The notes below the pieces were generated by a model. The model saw only the letters and a list, made by a program, of their open reading frames with translations, searched no databases and was not told the DNA's origin. The translations under genes and the position numbers were made by a program. A stretch of 64,000 nucleotides of DNA from Eutrigla gurnardus (taxonomy: Eukaryota; Chordata; Actinopteri; Perciformes; Triglidae): NCBI GenBank assembly GCA_963514095.1, contig OY741280.1, positions 19,613,054-19,677,053 of the forward strand, read 5' to 3'. Positions 11,339 to 23,250 of this stretch are shown in pieces. The stretch's first letter is position 1; each line of letters opens with the position of its first letter.

Positions 11339-11456
11339 GCGGTCCAGGTGACGGCGGTGGGCGCCGGGTTGCCGTTGGCCATGCAGACCAGCACGGCGTC
11401 GGAGCGGCCCACGTACCAGTTGTTGTCGTAGCCCTCTATAGACACCGAGGGAGGAT
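11339..11456 (-). CDS. nectin2: Nectin-2-like exon: first half of the second C2-type Ig domain
   Basis: This 118-nt exon starts in phase 1 and ends in phase 2. Its acceptor AG is at 11458-11457 and its donor GTAAGC at 11338-11333. It was too short and lacked a start codon in frame, so it was found by translating between splice sites. It reads YPPSVSIEGYDNNWYVGR at the start, close to nectin-2 and PVR domain 3, and continues through the B-strand cysteine Cys242 (AVLVCMANG) to AVTWT. It gives residues 219-256. The 118-nt length and the phase 1-to-2 pattern agree with my recollection of the equivalent mammalian nectin exon. Its partner cysteine is in the next exon, 487 nt downstream in transcript order. 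Confidence 0.95.
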
Positions 11457-11689
11457 CTGGAACACAGAGAGGGACGTTTACTTCCTGTTATTGACATTCA
11501 TAAGATGCGCGACATCATTCGGTTCACATTTATTACTTTTTAATTAACTCGTTTTCATCTAGAACAGTTCGTCTATCATTCAATGAGCTCCAGCTGATGC
11601 TCTCAGACATGTTTGACCCATTAGAGACCAAACACTGAGAAGTGGACGTAGTCCTGGTTTGTGGACTACATGTTCACCACTTGGATTTG

Positions 11690-12005
11690 GACTTTGGATT
11701 TTTTGCAACCAGTAAAGGAAGTGACCATATTTGGACTGTGGAGGAGTGACGGGTGGATCTGATGAACACAAGCAGCAGAGCAGCACCCTTACTGGATCTG
11801 GATCCATGTGGATTCTGGTGTGAAGCTGCTAACAAAGTTAGCTTCATAATTCAAGGTCAACTTTACATCTATCTGCCTTGAAACTAGAGATTGAGACCAT
11901 AAACTCATGTTTACAATGTTTACTGAGATAATACATCAAGAGAGAAGTAGAAGTACTTCTTTTTGCAACCAGTCGACCCCTGATGACCAGCAGAGAGAAT
12001 GCAAG
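11690..12005 (+). repeat. Dispersed element family A, copy 3 (internal deletion)
   Basis: The copy shows GACCATATTTGGACTGTGG, GGATCTGATGAACACAAGC, GGATCTGGATCCATGTGG, CATAATTCAAGGTCAAC, then GAAACTAGAGATTGAGACC, AATACATCAAGAGAGAAGTA and CCCCTGATGACCAGCAG. The middle block with the CCCCGCCCC motif, present in other copies, is missing. Confidence 0.85.
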
Positions 12006-12400
12006 ACAAATAACATAATTAACAGATGTGTTCTGGCTAGAAATGTGTTTTGTGAGGTCACAGCAAATTATTAGTGGATGTTTGTGTGAACACCATCCAA
12101 ACTTAAAGAGCTATCTTTGTGAGGACCAGCGGGTGAGAGCCCCGACCTCGGCCTCGTTTTGGTTCTGAACGTGTACATGCTGTAAGAATGCTGCCCACAC
12201 ACTCACATATCACACATATAAATGTTCAATCTGATTACATACACAGTGTGTCTACATGTTGCTTAGAAGCCAGTGGAGATTAAAAAAAGATAAAGATTTG
12301 ACAGCTTGATGTGTAGGTGGTAGGAGTGTGTGCAGCTAGGGGTCTTAGTGGTCAACTCCAAGAATTTCTTTGCCGCAGTTTGCCAGACAGTTTGATTAAA

Positions 12401-12421
12401 TGTGTGTGTGTGTGTGTGTGT
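12401..12421. repeat. (TG)n microsatellite
   Basis: A perfect TG run of 21 bp. Confidence 0.95.
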
Positions 12422-13699
12422 TGTGTAAAAGTTGCAGACTATAAGAAGAGGTTAACAAGTTCACACCGTTCATACAAGGCTGTCAGCGCCCCGAAAACCA
12501 CATGAGTCACGCTGAACCTGTCTGTTTTAACACCATGACAATCAATGGATTAGATTAAAGTAATGAGCGTGTGCATATTTGGGTAAACATACGGCTTCTT
12601 AATTTGCTTTACGCCTGAAATTAAAAGAGCCAAGTTTTGATGCAATTTCCTCTTAAAGTGATGTTCTGAAAAGTTGGGGTTTACTGAAGGTGTAAGATTG
12701 GGTGTTACCTCCGGCATCTGCTTCGGTCTGTCATCACATTTTATGTAATTACAGAAATGTGGATTCATTTTTCACAATCTGCTTCACAGCGAGGAGAAAC
12801 GGTGCTCCAGTGAATGTGGTGCAGCTAAAGGGTGACTAACAAAAATGTACTTGAAAGGTAGATGGCATGTCATAATGGTCGGCTGACTCCGATACATGAA
12901 TGCCAAGTACTTTATTGCTACTTCATCAGTTAATGGATTTGCTAACAAAGGTCATGCGTGTTTAAAACAAGGTTTAAAGTCGAGCTTAAAGGTAATTTCC
13001 AGATCTTCCGTACGGTGATATATTTCTGAGAACTTGACTTTCTTCAACTTTGATCCATGCAGATGCCACGAGAGAAAAATTGCTAGAAAAATATGCTTTG
13101 TAAAGTAAGTATTAAAATGTGGATTTAATTAGGTGTTGCAATACATGACCTTCTGTAAAGTATGGCAATATTGTAATATATTGACTTGTAACCCCTGTAT
13201 CATGATATGTCTTGTACATCCAGATTCCTTCCACAGCTCTACTGGAGACTGCAGAGCTGCTATACTGTATGTACACTCCCTTTATGCAGCACTGCATGAG
13301 AGAAACATCGACTTTTACAATATATGAACAATACGGCCTAATTGTCTTCCTGTGTTCTAGTGTTTAAACGACACAAACCTGAAAACGTGTCCTCGGATGT
13401 TGCAGCAAATAGACCAGATGTTGTTTTTGTAGTTGGATCATTATTGGAAGTGCACTAACATTAACGTATCGTCTTCCATTCACTGCAGTCTGCTTGGATA
13501 TAAATGTGTTTGGCCTTCTGTGTAACCGATTAGTGGTGAAGGGTCTGCAGGTGACTGCCAAAGCACCGGCCTAAAGGCTCTGGCAAGGCACTGATCTGGG
13601 TCAGGTTGTTAGCGGTTGTGTTCTCTCGGGATCCTTTATGTTCTCTGTCCAAGAAGACATTATTATATGGATGTGAGTGTGTATGCGTGTCTTCCTTAC

Positions 13700-13993
13700 A
13701 TTCCACTGAGAGCTTGAGGGGGTAAACCCACGGCCGCTCCTGCGTCCTCTGGTCCACCATGCAGGTCACCTCCCTGCCGTCGTCCGCCGGCGTGGGGACC
13801 AGCCGGTACTCGCTGCGCACCGTCACCGTGCCGTCCGGCCCATTGGCGGTGCTGGTGGAGTGGTTGCCTCCGAGCGTTGCCAGCCACTTGATGGTGGCGG
13901 CCGGTTTGCCGTCGGCCGCCTCGCACTGGGCCACGACCACCGACTTAGAGCCCGCATGGACGGTCACGACTTTGGCCGAGTTCTTAGGCTTGG
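13700..13993 (-). CDS. nectin2: Nectin-2-like exon: first C2-type Ig domain
   Basis: This 294-nt exon starts and ends in phase 1. The acceptor AG at 13995-13994 follows a strong CT-rich tract and the donor is GTAAGG at 13699-13694. The first codon completes an alanine, giving AKPKN, the same opening as mammalian nectin-2 domain 2. It covers residues 121-217. The Ig disulfide should be Cys143 (VVAQCEA) to Cys197 (EVTCMVD), with Trp156 in the core. NHS at residue 163 is a predicted N-glycosylation site. DGTVTVRSEYRLVP is a hallmark of the nectin/PVR second domain. The exon ends in PLKLSVE, and its last T joins the next exon to make tyrosine. Domain 2 in nectins mainly supports and orients the V domain. 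The frame is open throughout and GC content is higher than in the flanking introns. Confidence 0.95.
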
Positions 13994-15439
13994 CTGAGGG
14001 GAGGAGAGAGAGGAAAAGATAAAAGGTGACATCAGATGTGAGGCAGAGGGAGGAGGGCCGAGGAGGCTCAATCACTTTATTGTGCATGCACTGTACAACC
14101 TGGCATCCAACTGTGGCTGTAATGAAACTCAGAGGGGAAGGCCCTCCGGTGTGACCTCCGGCCACTCAGCATCCCAGAGACACACAGAAGAGATCCAAAA
14201 ACCCATCCAGATACAAGGCGTTATAGAATGTAATCCAGTTAAAATCCAGTACATTTAATGGTATTTAATGACAGCTGGTTTGCTCGAAGACAAAACAAAG
14301 CTAACCCTTTTGCAGACTTGAACAAATCTTGCAAACAACAACTATCTGGGACCCAATCACAATCATGCATTTCTTTTACATCAACCAGCAGGTTTTAGAG
14401 AGTCATTGCAGATGGTCCCCCAATTAAAATGCCACATCAAACACACCAACAACAGGCTTTTCACATTCAACAGCGATATGAAGAACATTCCTGTTCCTTC
14501 TGCCGTCACATCAGCTTTTGTTAAATTGAACTGGACTCGTCCTCTAGAGTGGCAATGTTCCCGGAAAGGCAGGAAACACAGCTTGTGACACACTCTCAGT
14601 CAATCTGTAAATGTCAGTGACTTCCATTATTTCATGATGCCAAGTGTTTCAATTTACCTTCTTTTTTTTTGTTCCTACCACTCGTCTTTAACATGTCCAC
14701 ATTGTACTGCAGGATGTGATTTAGTACGTTTCCCCTAAATGCCTTTCCATCTGGTGAAGGCGGCCGTATGTCTGCAGAGACAGCGACCAACATAATGGAA
14801 TTGAAAGACTTTACTTATCAGGAAAACCAGGCAATCATTGGAAAACCCTTTTTTTCTGGCCAGTGCGTTGCTTGCTGGTTTATTGAGTTTACTGTCGGTG
14901 GACAAATAGCTTTGTTTGTGTGTTATTGGGTCCAAAAAGGAATCGCTCTTCAATTCGAAGCGACCGATACAACGTTTATATTTCCATTCGTTTCTTTTAA
15001 ATGATGTACCTGCAAATATCTCAACATAGTGCCATGCTGCATTAATCTGGACAAATAGTCATGATAACAAGAAAACTATCCAACCAATAAAACAGAGTTA
15101 AATGATTTCCATTAGGCTACTGTAGCTTATTAGCTTTTTTGCAACTTTCACTTCTGTACAACCTTCCCTGTCTGAGTATAAAGAGTATAAGAGGCTCCAC
15201 CAAATAGGAACAATGACTTGATAGTTCCGAAACACAAATGAAAGGTATACATCTCAATAAACTGTGTAAACTCGGAAAGCAACGACCTCACATTCACATC
15301 CAGCCTCATGTTGGTGATTGGGAGGCAGCCAAGGCTTTGAACTGAGCTCTCTTTCAGTATTTCACAGTAATTACCGTGACTGTGGCAGACCGCCATGGTC
15401 TAATTTGTCACACCGCAGTGTCTTAATGAACCTAACATA

Positions 15440-15760
15440 CTTTTTCACTTCTCAACAGGTGGGTTGGATGGTCCGTGGCAGGCGGATCCAATCGCAGCGA
15501 CCGCCTCTAGTGCGGCTCGCAGATTAAAGTGGCTCGCGGATCCAGCTGTGTCGGCTTTACGGCGCCCCTCGCCACTTTCTGGGGCCCGTGGACTCCTTGT
15601 GGGGACGGGCCAATGGTCAGAGGTGCATCAGGTGTCTGCACCGATATCGCCGATCCATCCAACCTGTGTCTCGTTATCATGCTGTGTGGGTCGGACATTT
15701 TGCCGTGTCATCACTATTCATATTTCTGGATCGACTAAATTGTCAATCAGTCGGTCTTTG
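15440..15760. other. GC-rich, CpG-rich unassigned islet in the intron
   Basis: The sequence changes abruptly from AT-rich to GC- and CpG-rich, starting after a CTCAACAG motif, with an open plus-strand frame of about 130 codons (15464-15862). The translation matches nothing I recognise. It could be a degenerate mobile element or a regulatory islet. Confidence 0.35.
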
Positions 15761-17149
15761 TCTTTACCCAACCGATTTCTGTGGGGGGAGGGGGATTTGA
15801 TTTTCCTTACACAATCACTAGAGATCAACATGCCACCGAAATCTACTGTCATTTATAGATGACAACAATGCGTAACCATGACAACACACTGATTTTGCCA
15901 GGGTTTTGGAGTTGGGAAAAGAACGAGTTGGGAGACATTGAGACAACGATGACATCAGTCCCGCCTGTGGTACTGATTGGCCGAGTGTTAGTCCTGCCCT
16001 ACTTACTCCAACCCTTACTGGACCGATTTGGGTTTCGATTGAGAAACCGGTGTTTCGTGTCGCAACGCCAGAAGAAATAGTCCCAAGCAAGTGAAGTGGG
16101 CAGATGCAAAGGTCTGGACCCGGGCAAACACCGCACATCAGTGTGAAGCATTCTGAGTACAGAGAATGAAGGCAAACAGGACGCTTTGCTAACAGAGCTG
16201 AATAAACAAGTAATCCACCTGAACAGCTGTACTTTCAATAGGCTGCACTAACAGGTTAACTTAGACTGTTAACTAGAAATCGTATAGATTAAATCAGTTC
16301 TGAAGAAGTCATATTCAAATTGTGTTACCCTCAGTATTAGGATAGAAGGATTTATTAAATGTCTCTAATCCCCGCTTCACATTCCTCAGAGACTTCCCTG
16401 AAGCCCCGTCCCGGTAGCTAGTAGGGATGCTCGGGACCCTTCACCGAGGCAGATGCCCCCCTGACTTGAATCTGAGGCTTCTCTAAGACTGTCTGTCTTT
16501 CTTTTCGCCTTGGCAAGCAGTTCCAGATCAAGGCCAGTCGCTGGAAGATTGCCAGTTTGAATCATAAACGAGTTCGGGCATATCTGCGAAGCGTGACGAT
16601 TTGTAGTCGAGTGTGAAGCCGGCTGCTGCTGCATTAAGGTGGCGTTCGCACAGGACAGCTGACATCTGTCACAGACAGAGTTGGTGTTGAAACCATCCAG
16701 ACACCCAGGAAGCTGATTAGTGCAGCCCAGCACTGACCCATATTACTACTTACATTTGGCCCACAAGCCGCTGCAATCTGGCTGCAAGATCACCAACTCA
16801 ACCTTGATCCAGATAGACCCAGCTTCTAAAACCACATTACAAGTGGTTTGATGCACTTGGCCACGTATGCTGCACATATCTGGTTACAGACAAGACATGG
16901 TTTGGACCAAGATGCATTTGCGGTTGCCATAACTGACCCATTTTGACTTCTATCTGGGTTGCGTTGCCGTGTTAAAACGCGTCTGTACAGATTTCTGTAC
17001 TGATGAAGTCCGTTTGAATGTCACATTTTTAGCAGCTAGTCTCTATGGATGGCAATGTTACTGGGTTGGTCAACCACTGGTTGGTCCAGATTAAAAACCT
17101 CTCCGGCAGCAATGGAGGGATTGCCATGGAATGACAGACAGATGGACAG

Positions 17150-17440
17150 ATACGCTGAGTATTGCGATATTTAATCAATATTGCGATATATTACCTTTTT
17201 TCACCAGGACATGATGCAGTTTGTCAACATTTCATGTAATAAGATAACACATTTTCACACGGATCATCTAACTTGTTTTCATTGCAGCCAAATGCGTCAC
17301 ACCAGAAAATAACACCTCGTGGTTGCAGTTGTTACCAAGAGAATTAACTTGTATTGCAATCATAATAGTTTATTGGCAAAAAAAAATCGATACTTGATGT
17401 CTGTGTAGTAATAAAATATTGCCATACAAAAAATGTTTTA
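17150..17440. repeat. Probable degenerate transposon with TATTGCGATA motifs
   Basis: TATTGCGATATTTAATC and a second ATATTGCGATATATTACC sit at one end and ATCGATACTTGATG and ATATTGCCATACA at the other, the layout of old inverted-end elements common in fish. No transposase fragment is visible. Confidence 0.5.
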
Positions 17441-18824
17441 TATTATGCTGTATGGATGTTTTTCCTCCTATAGAGGGGGTTAACACTTAGCTCAAACCCC
17501 TGCTGTGCTTTATTACAGCCTCACAGTCTTGTAATTTGACCAATCAAAAGTCTAACTTTTCACTGGTCTTCGACATGCTTCCTGCTGATATTTATGACAT
17601 GTCAATCCATATCCCGCCACGTTTTCAACTCGGCCCAAAAGAGCTTCCCCGGACTGTAAAAGAATGAAGAAGGGAGGCAGAGAGTAAACTGACGGCTTGA
17701 CCTTTAAGAGAGCATGTTACCCGATAACTACACCATCAACTCCGATATGCCACCAGTGATCGGCGCGGGGTTTTAACACGGAGCAGATGCACCACACAAA
17801 GCCCGTGCCTGCAGAGCAGACGTATCTGGATTCAGCAGCGCTGGCTGTTGGCACATCAATGTTTCCTCCTCCATTCCCTCCCTAAACATGGATTTATTCA
17901 CTGCTGTATCCTGATGAAGGCAGCCAAGTGATGCATTTTTTTTATTTTCTACTTTGCTGCATACATTAGCCAAAAATCAATAAAAGCTTCTGGATCTTGT
18001 TAAATTTTTTGGAATTCATGTCTCAGCAGCTGCCCAGGTTTGTAAACATCTTCTCTCAGCTTAACACACTGCTGCTGAATATTTCCAGACATTGTTGGGG
18101 GGGAAATAACATCTGTTTGGCTCTCTATGTCTCCTCAACTGTTAACAATACATGAATATTCAAGGAACGCAGGAGTAGTTTATACTGCAATTATTCTGCT
18201 GTGTGTTGTTTTGACAACTCATTACTCGATGCTAGAAATGTTGACAAAATGCATTAATTTAAGCTTTGTGATAATTTAGCTAATTTAAGCTTGAGGGCAT
18301 TAGCTAAGTGCCGAAAATGTTGGAAAAACATGCCAAAAAAAACCCTAAAAGCTGAAAACACATGATTTTGACTTCCAAAGCACGCCCTCAAACACAGATA
18401 CAAAAAGGACAGCGAGGCTTTGGCTTTCCTGTTTTGTGCATTTAACTGTTTTGACCGATTTGGCTCTCCGGCTCAAGGGCAAATATAAACTCAGGGGCGT
18501 TTTTATTTATTGATTTTCTCACCTTCGCCTCTCCGTTAACAGCAACTCAACAATATACAGAATGACGGCTGCTGTTCCAATTCGCCAGTGTTGTTGCACA
18601 GCAGCGTCTGCTATTGTGTTCGGCTGATGAATGGTTCTATACCTGTTTTGTATAGGTTATCTCTCCGAAGCCACAAAGGACCTTCGCTAATTGAAGATAC
18701 TCCGGGAGTCAATATGTTTCTATTTAATTAAGATATTGTTTTTGAAGAGCACCAATAAACATACAGAACAAATAGGAGCTGTGGCTGGAACCTTAGATTC
18801 CATCACAGTCTCATTGAAATCCAT

Positions 18825-19140
18825 TGATTTCCGTCTCTAGTGATGGAACACAGATGTTCCATTTCTTTGTGCACGACTTTCAAACTCATTTATTGCAACA
18901 AAAGCATCGTACGTGTCTGCATTTTTCTTTCTGTCTGTTAGTGAAAACATCCTGGTTCGGCTTAAAAAACTATTACACTTACGTTTAGGCAACACAATGA
19001 ATGTTAGGTTTGGCAACAAAACCTCTTATTTCGGTTTAGGAACAACTTGCATAGTCACAAGGATGATTTTCCACCTTGAAAAAGGATCCCAATGAACGTT
19101 CCATTGGTTTTCGTGCTGAGAGACACAAAAGATTGACAAT
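18825..19140. repeat. Dispersed fish repeat family B with AACAAAACC motifs
   Basis: The central part contains GTTTAGGCAACACAATG, TTAGGTTTGGCAACAAAACC and CGGTTTAGGAACAAC. The flanks contain GATGTTCCATTTC and GAACGTTCCATTGG in a roughly mirrored arrangement, followed by a TCGTGCTGAGAGACACAAAA motif. This is a recurrent fish interspersed repeat by recollection; its class is not known to me. Confidence 0.6.
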
Positions 19141-20464
19141 AGATTGTATTTTATAACGATTTCACAAATTGCCTTGAGACTGGTTTGAAAACACACCGAG
19201 GAATCTACTAGAATTTCCCTTTAACCTTTTATTCTTCTTATTTACCTTCCAGGGACGATGTGTTTTCCACACATCACTTTCTTAAGAGCGCACACATATT
19301 TCCATGTGGGAGATAACCGGTAAAACATTCTTACTGGAGCTGTTAGCTCATAATGTTTTACCCAGAAACGTCTGGAATGCAGATGTTGAATCAATGTGTC
19401 AGCTACAAGAATGCTGAGGGTTTTAGTCAGACTATTGCTGGCTCGCCCATTAACACCATAATAGAATTATTCCATAAATAAATGATATGTTTGCTAACAA
19501 GTTCACAGATAAAGTTTGAAACCTGGCTAACCAGGAAACAGTTTCACCAGATTTACAACATGCAAGCTGCAATATGCAACATTCCTTTTGACACTTTTCC
19601 ATACAATCAATGGATGCATGAACGTTCAATATTGTTTTATTTATTCAAGATAATGAGCATAAAACTGTGCCTTCGAAAATGAACCAGAAAAAGAAAGATC
19701 CTGTTTGGATTTTGATGATAAAATCTCCCAGAGAGGTAATTTCATAATCATGCATTTATATTGCAGACATGTTTTTCCGGTGCTTGTATATAAGAAGTGT
19801 CTTTGGTATTCTGGATACGTCATTGAGCAATATTTATGTTTCGCAGAAATCTTCAATAGATTCAGTATTATGGCCTTAAGGCAGCGGTTATAATCAGATA
19901 CACAACAGTTAGCTCTATAGACATCTTACATAAATGTGAGTTTCCATATAACCAGGTTTGTTTGGAGGTCGAGGAGCCTTGTTGGCTGTAAATGCAGGGT
20001 ATGTTTTGTTTGGGAAGGTTAATCACTTCAGCAGAGCTCCTGATGGAGTCGTCATAATGGCCTTTCCCTCTCATTACAAGGTAATGTTATGGACATAATG
20101 ATGGTAATTTGTAGAAAATAGTAAGGATTTTGTTTACAAAATTGCAAGTCTGACCTCGAACTGCTGGTGTACAAATCTGCTCTTCTCTGGTTGGATCATG
20201 AGAAAGCATGTGAACATGTTCTAGTAGGAAACAGGAAAGGAGCAGAAAAGGCCCTTTTTTTATTATAAGGCACACAACATGGTGTGTGTCCACACAGCAA
20301 GCCACACTCCAATCTGCCACTTATCCACTCTGGTGATGGGTGGACTCCTGAAGTCCACTCCTCTGACCTTTGACTCTCATCTTCAAATTCAACCATAAAA
20401 GCCCCTTTAAGAGGCTACTAGACTCCCCCTCACCTGCTGTAGTATTCCCATCCTGCTGGCTACA

Positions 20465-20815
20465 CTATATCCAATAAGATGAGGTATAATTGGCCACCTT
20501 CCATTTTATAAGATCCCCATCCAGGACCATATTTTATCATTCACTGCCAAGTGAGCGCTTCTTTATTCACATCACAATAAGTGGTAATACGATTGGCCAG
20601 CAGTGCTGCTGTATCCAATAAGTCATAATACGATTGGCTGTCAGGATTATGTATTCACACTTAAATAAGTTGTGATCTGACCCGGTTGCCGGTGCTTCTA
20701 TATCCAATAAAAGGTAATATTATTGGGTGCCAGCAGTTGCGGATTCAATAAGGTCTAATGTGATTGGCTCATATGGATTCTATATCCAATAGGGATAAAA
20801 TACGAGCGGCTTCCA
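20465..20815. repeat. Degenerate tandem repeat of paired CCAAT and ATTGG boxes
   Basis: Units of about 41-46 bp each carry TATCCAATAAG followed by ATACGATTGGC or variants. CCAAT starts at 20471, 20615, 20704 and 20786, and ATTGG at 20489, 20592, 20633, 20722 and 20763. In the three complete units the two boxes start exactly 18 bp apart. Other units keep one box and have a mutated partner at the same spacing. Confidence 0.85.
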
Positions 20816-20967
20816 GTGACTTTGAGGCGCACTTAGTTCGCCAAGTGCATTTACGTTTAGCAGAATCCGTCCCAGAGAGCTTGGCAACGGCTGTAACTCC
20901 AGACAACAGAGCGAGTGAGACAGGGAGCTCTCCGGCAGGTATTTCCCAGACTACCTCTGCTTTGTGC

Positions 20968-20991
20968 CAGCAGCAGCAGCAGCAGCAGCAG
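20968..20991 (+). repeat. (CAG)8 trinucleotide run
   Basis: This is a perfect run of eight CAG units inside an open frame with no recognisable protein similarity, so it is probably non-coding intronic sequence. Confidence 0.95.
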
Positions 20992-21369
20992 TTTAGGAGG
21001 CTTAGCCCACATCCGTGTGCAAGCCCGCCAGAAAATCGCGATTTCTCTCTGCCAGACGGCCAAGTTCTGCGTCTCCTGTGTGAGAGAAGCTTCTGGAGCG
21101 CGAAGGTTCACCGAGAAAAACGCCACGAGAGGGGAAGACGGGAAAGGAACTGTGAAGCATTTCCTTTTCATGAGCCACACTGCCTGCAGTACCTGTGGTG
21201 CTGTAATTGATGTATTCTCACTATCACCTCCCATTGTGTGTCCATGGTGACTCTCAGCGGACGGACCCGGATCCGAGGTGCCAACAAATGAGCATCAAGC
21301 TGCTTTCCATTCTCCCTTCAGCAGCAATTTACACAAATTATTATGAGGAGACATATTAACTGTAGAGTA

Positions 21370-21630
21370 GAGTAACTCACGATAAGATGATGTCACTATA
21401 TTATCCCCACGATGATAACGATGATATCGCAATATATTGCAAGAATTCATCTACGATACGCATCACGATCGGGAAAAATAGGCGAAACGCATGGAATCTG
21501 CATGTTTTAATAAAGATAAAATAATACAAAATTAGTGATTAAAAAAAAATGTATATCGGAATTTGGCACCAGTGTATCGATTAAAGTATCGCAGCATGGA
21601 GTATCACGATAAATGGTATAGTGATGCTGC
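21370..21630. repeat. Probable degenerate transposon with TATCGCAATATATTGC motif
   Basis: ATATCGCAATATATTGCAAG near one end and GTATCGATTAAAGTATCGC and TATCACGATAAATGG near the other resemble the TATTGCGATA region at 17150 and a common class of old fish elements. No coding remnant is visible. Confidence 0.5.
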
Positions 21631-22390
21631 TTAGAGGCCGAGGGGATAAAGGTGGCGAAGGCTACATCCACACTATTACTATTTATTGTTATAACTGAAA
21701 CAACGTTCTCCGACTGTACGAGCTCTTAATCGTCCGACCGCCGACGCTACGCGCCATATACTGTAAGCACAGCACTCCCATACAACGAACTGTTGTTCAC
21801 ATTCAAGCATGGCGTCTCCCCCGTGCTGTAAACGGGAGCGAGAGACACCAGGCAGCAGCACTCTGGGAGACGGGAGGACACGTGGGTGGATGAATAACAC
21901 CAGCTGTCTCCCATTACAAACAGGACGCGTCCCCCGGTAACAGCAGCTAAACCTCTTGGTTTCTGAAAATCAAGACACTGAGGTTTTTTAGCAGTTCTTC
22001 AGATTTCACGTCCCGGGGATTAAATGTTTGCTTCAGCCTGTTGCTAAGCGGGAGTGTGCAGGGAATAAACGCTAACAGGTGTGTCGAGTCAATTCCGTAT
22101 TATTCTAGCTATTATTTAATCAGAGCAGGACATGTGACACCACCCACTCAGACACAACTGCCACACTTTAAAATGATTTGGCTTCTTTGTCTGCATGTTT
22201 CAAAATGGGCCTCGACGCACTCGACGCGTTGCTAACAGATGGAAAAAGACTTTTTTTGCTGCATGTTGTTGCTTCACGTAGACGCAGCTGCTCAGCGGCG
22301 TCATTAAACCCAACTAATTACTATCTACTTTGTCCAAATTGTGCAATAACGCCTGCACACGAGTATTTGAAACTACATTACATTACAGAC

Positions 22391-22410
22391 TTTTTTTTTT
22401 TTTTTTTTTT
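22391..22410. repeat. Poly-T run
   Basis: This is a homopolymer of 20 T (poly-A on the minus strand), possibly the tail of a retroposed copy but without a recognisable body. Confidence 0.9.
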
Positions 22411-22526
22411 AATAACACAATACTGTTTTAAACAAACCTGGATTATGACTTTACCTTTTTTTCTTTTCTTTTTTTAAGCGTTTACTACTTGCACATATCT
22501 TATCTCCTTCTTTCCTTCTTATCACA

Positions 22527-22690
22527 TTCAAGGTCCTCAAAAAGTTATTAATTCAGACCAACAGATCTAAGTTTAATTAAACTGAACTTTCAAGTGTGAA
22601 AAAGGTCAATTAAGGTCGACTCCGACGGTGCGTTCATGTACAAAAGTGACCATGTAACGGCAAGTATCATGCTGTACTTTTTTCACCATG
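22527..22690 (+). repeat. Diverged direct repeat, left copy
   Basis: The copy shares ordered blocks with 23087-23250: GGTCCTCAAAA, a TCTAAGTTTAATTAAAC-like block, AAAAAGGTCA, GGTCGACTCCGA and GTACAAAAGTGAC followed by ATGTAACGGC. Confidence 0.8.
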
Positions 22691-23086
22691 GTAACACAAC
22701 GCACAACACCATGTTGTGCAAGTAATTCAACAAAAGAGAAAATGGCATAACAGCAGCTGCGATGCTGCTGCTGCTGATTGTGTTGATAAGCGGCCAAATC
22801 ACAAGGCCAAGCGACAATTACCGACTTCCTGTTGTTTTCAGAAAACAAGTCGCCTCTTTGACCCGACGCAGGATCTTTGCCCTCGCAAGGATTTTTGCCT
22901 CAAGTTTGAAAACCTCTGAATTAGAGTTAAATATAGTTATTTGTTCACATCTAGTGTGCCGACTGTGGAGTGAAAATAAAAGTCAGATTTCCTGTGCTAG
23001 CCCACCACTGCTAACTGCTAATGGGTACATTTAAATGCAGTGGATGGAGAGATTATGCTAATTGCCTTCATCGGATTATCACACTA

Positions 23087-23250
23087 AGGGTCCTCAAAAG
23101 TGATTCATTAAGACATTTGGCCAAAATGATCTACGTCTAATTAAACGGAAATTTCTAAGTGTTCAATTATGTTAAAAAGGTCACATTAGAGGTCGACCCC
23201 GATGTTGCACAAGTGTACAAAAGTGACGATGTAACGGCGGGTTATTGCAG
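23087..23250 (+). repeat. Diverged direct repeat, right copy
   Basis: This is the second copy of the 22527-22690 sequence, about 560 bp downstream: GGTCCTCAAAA, TCTACGTCTAATTAAACGG, AAAAAGGTCACA, GGTCGACCCCGA and GTACAAAAGTGACGATGTAA. Confidence 0.8.

Larger units (their letters stand above)
11457..13699 (-). other. Intron of 2243 bp between the two C2 domains
   Basis: This GT-AG intron contains a fragment of the dispersed element (11690-12005) and a short TG repeat (12401-12421). Nothing recognisable was seen in 12430-13690, which is AT-rich unique-looking sequence. Confidence 0.9.

Noticed and set aside
16386..16733. Minus-strand 115-codon frame with several cysteines
   Set aside because: The cysteine spacing fits no domain I recognise and no splice structure supports it.
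20764..21210. Plus-strand 148-codon frame containing a short polyglutamine run
   Set aside because: The glutamines come from a (CAG)8 repeat, it starts within the CCAAT-pair tandem repeat, and the rest matches nothing I know.
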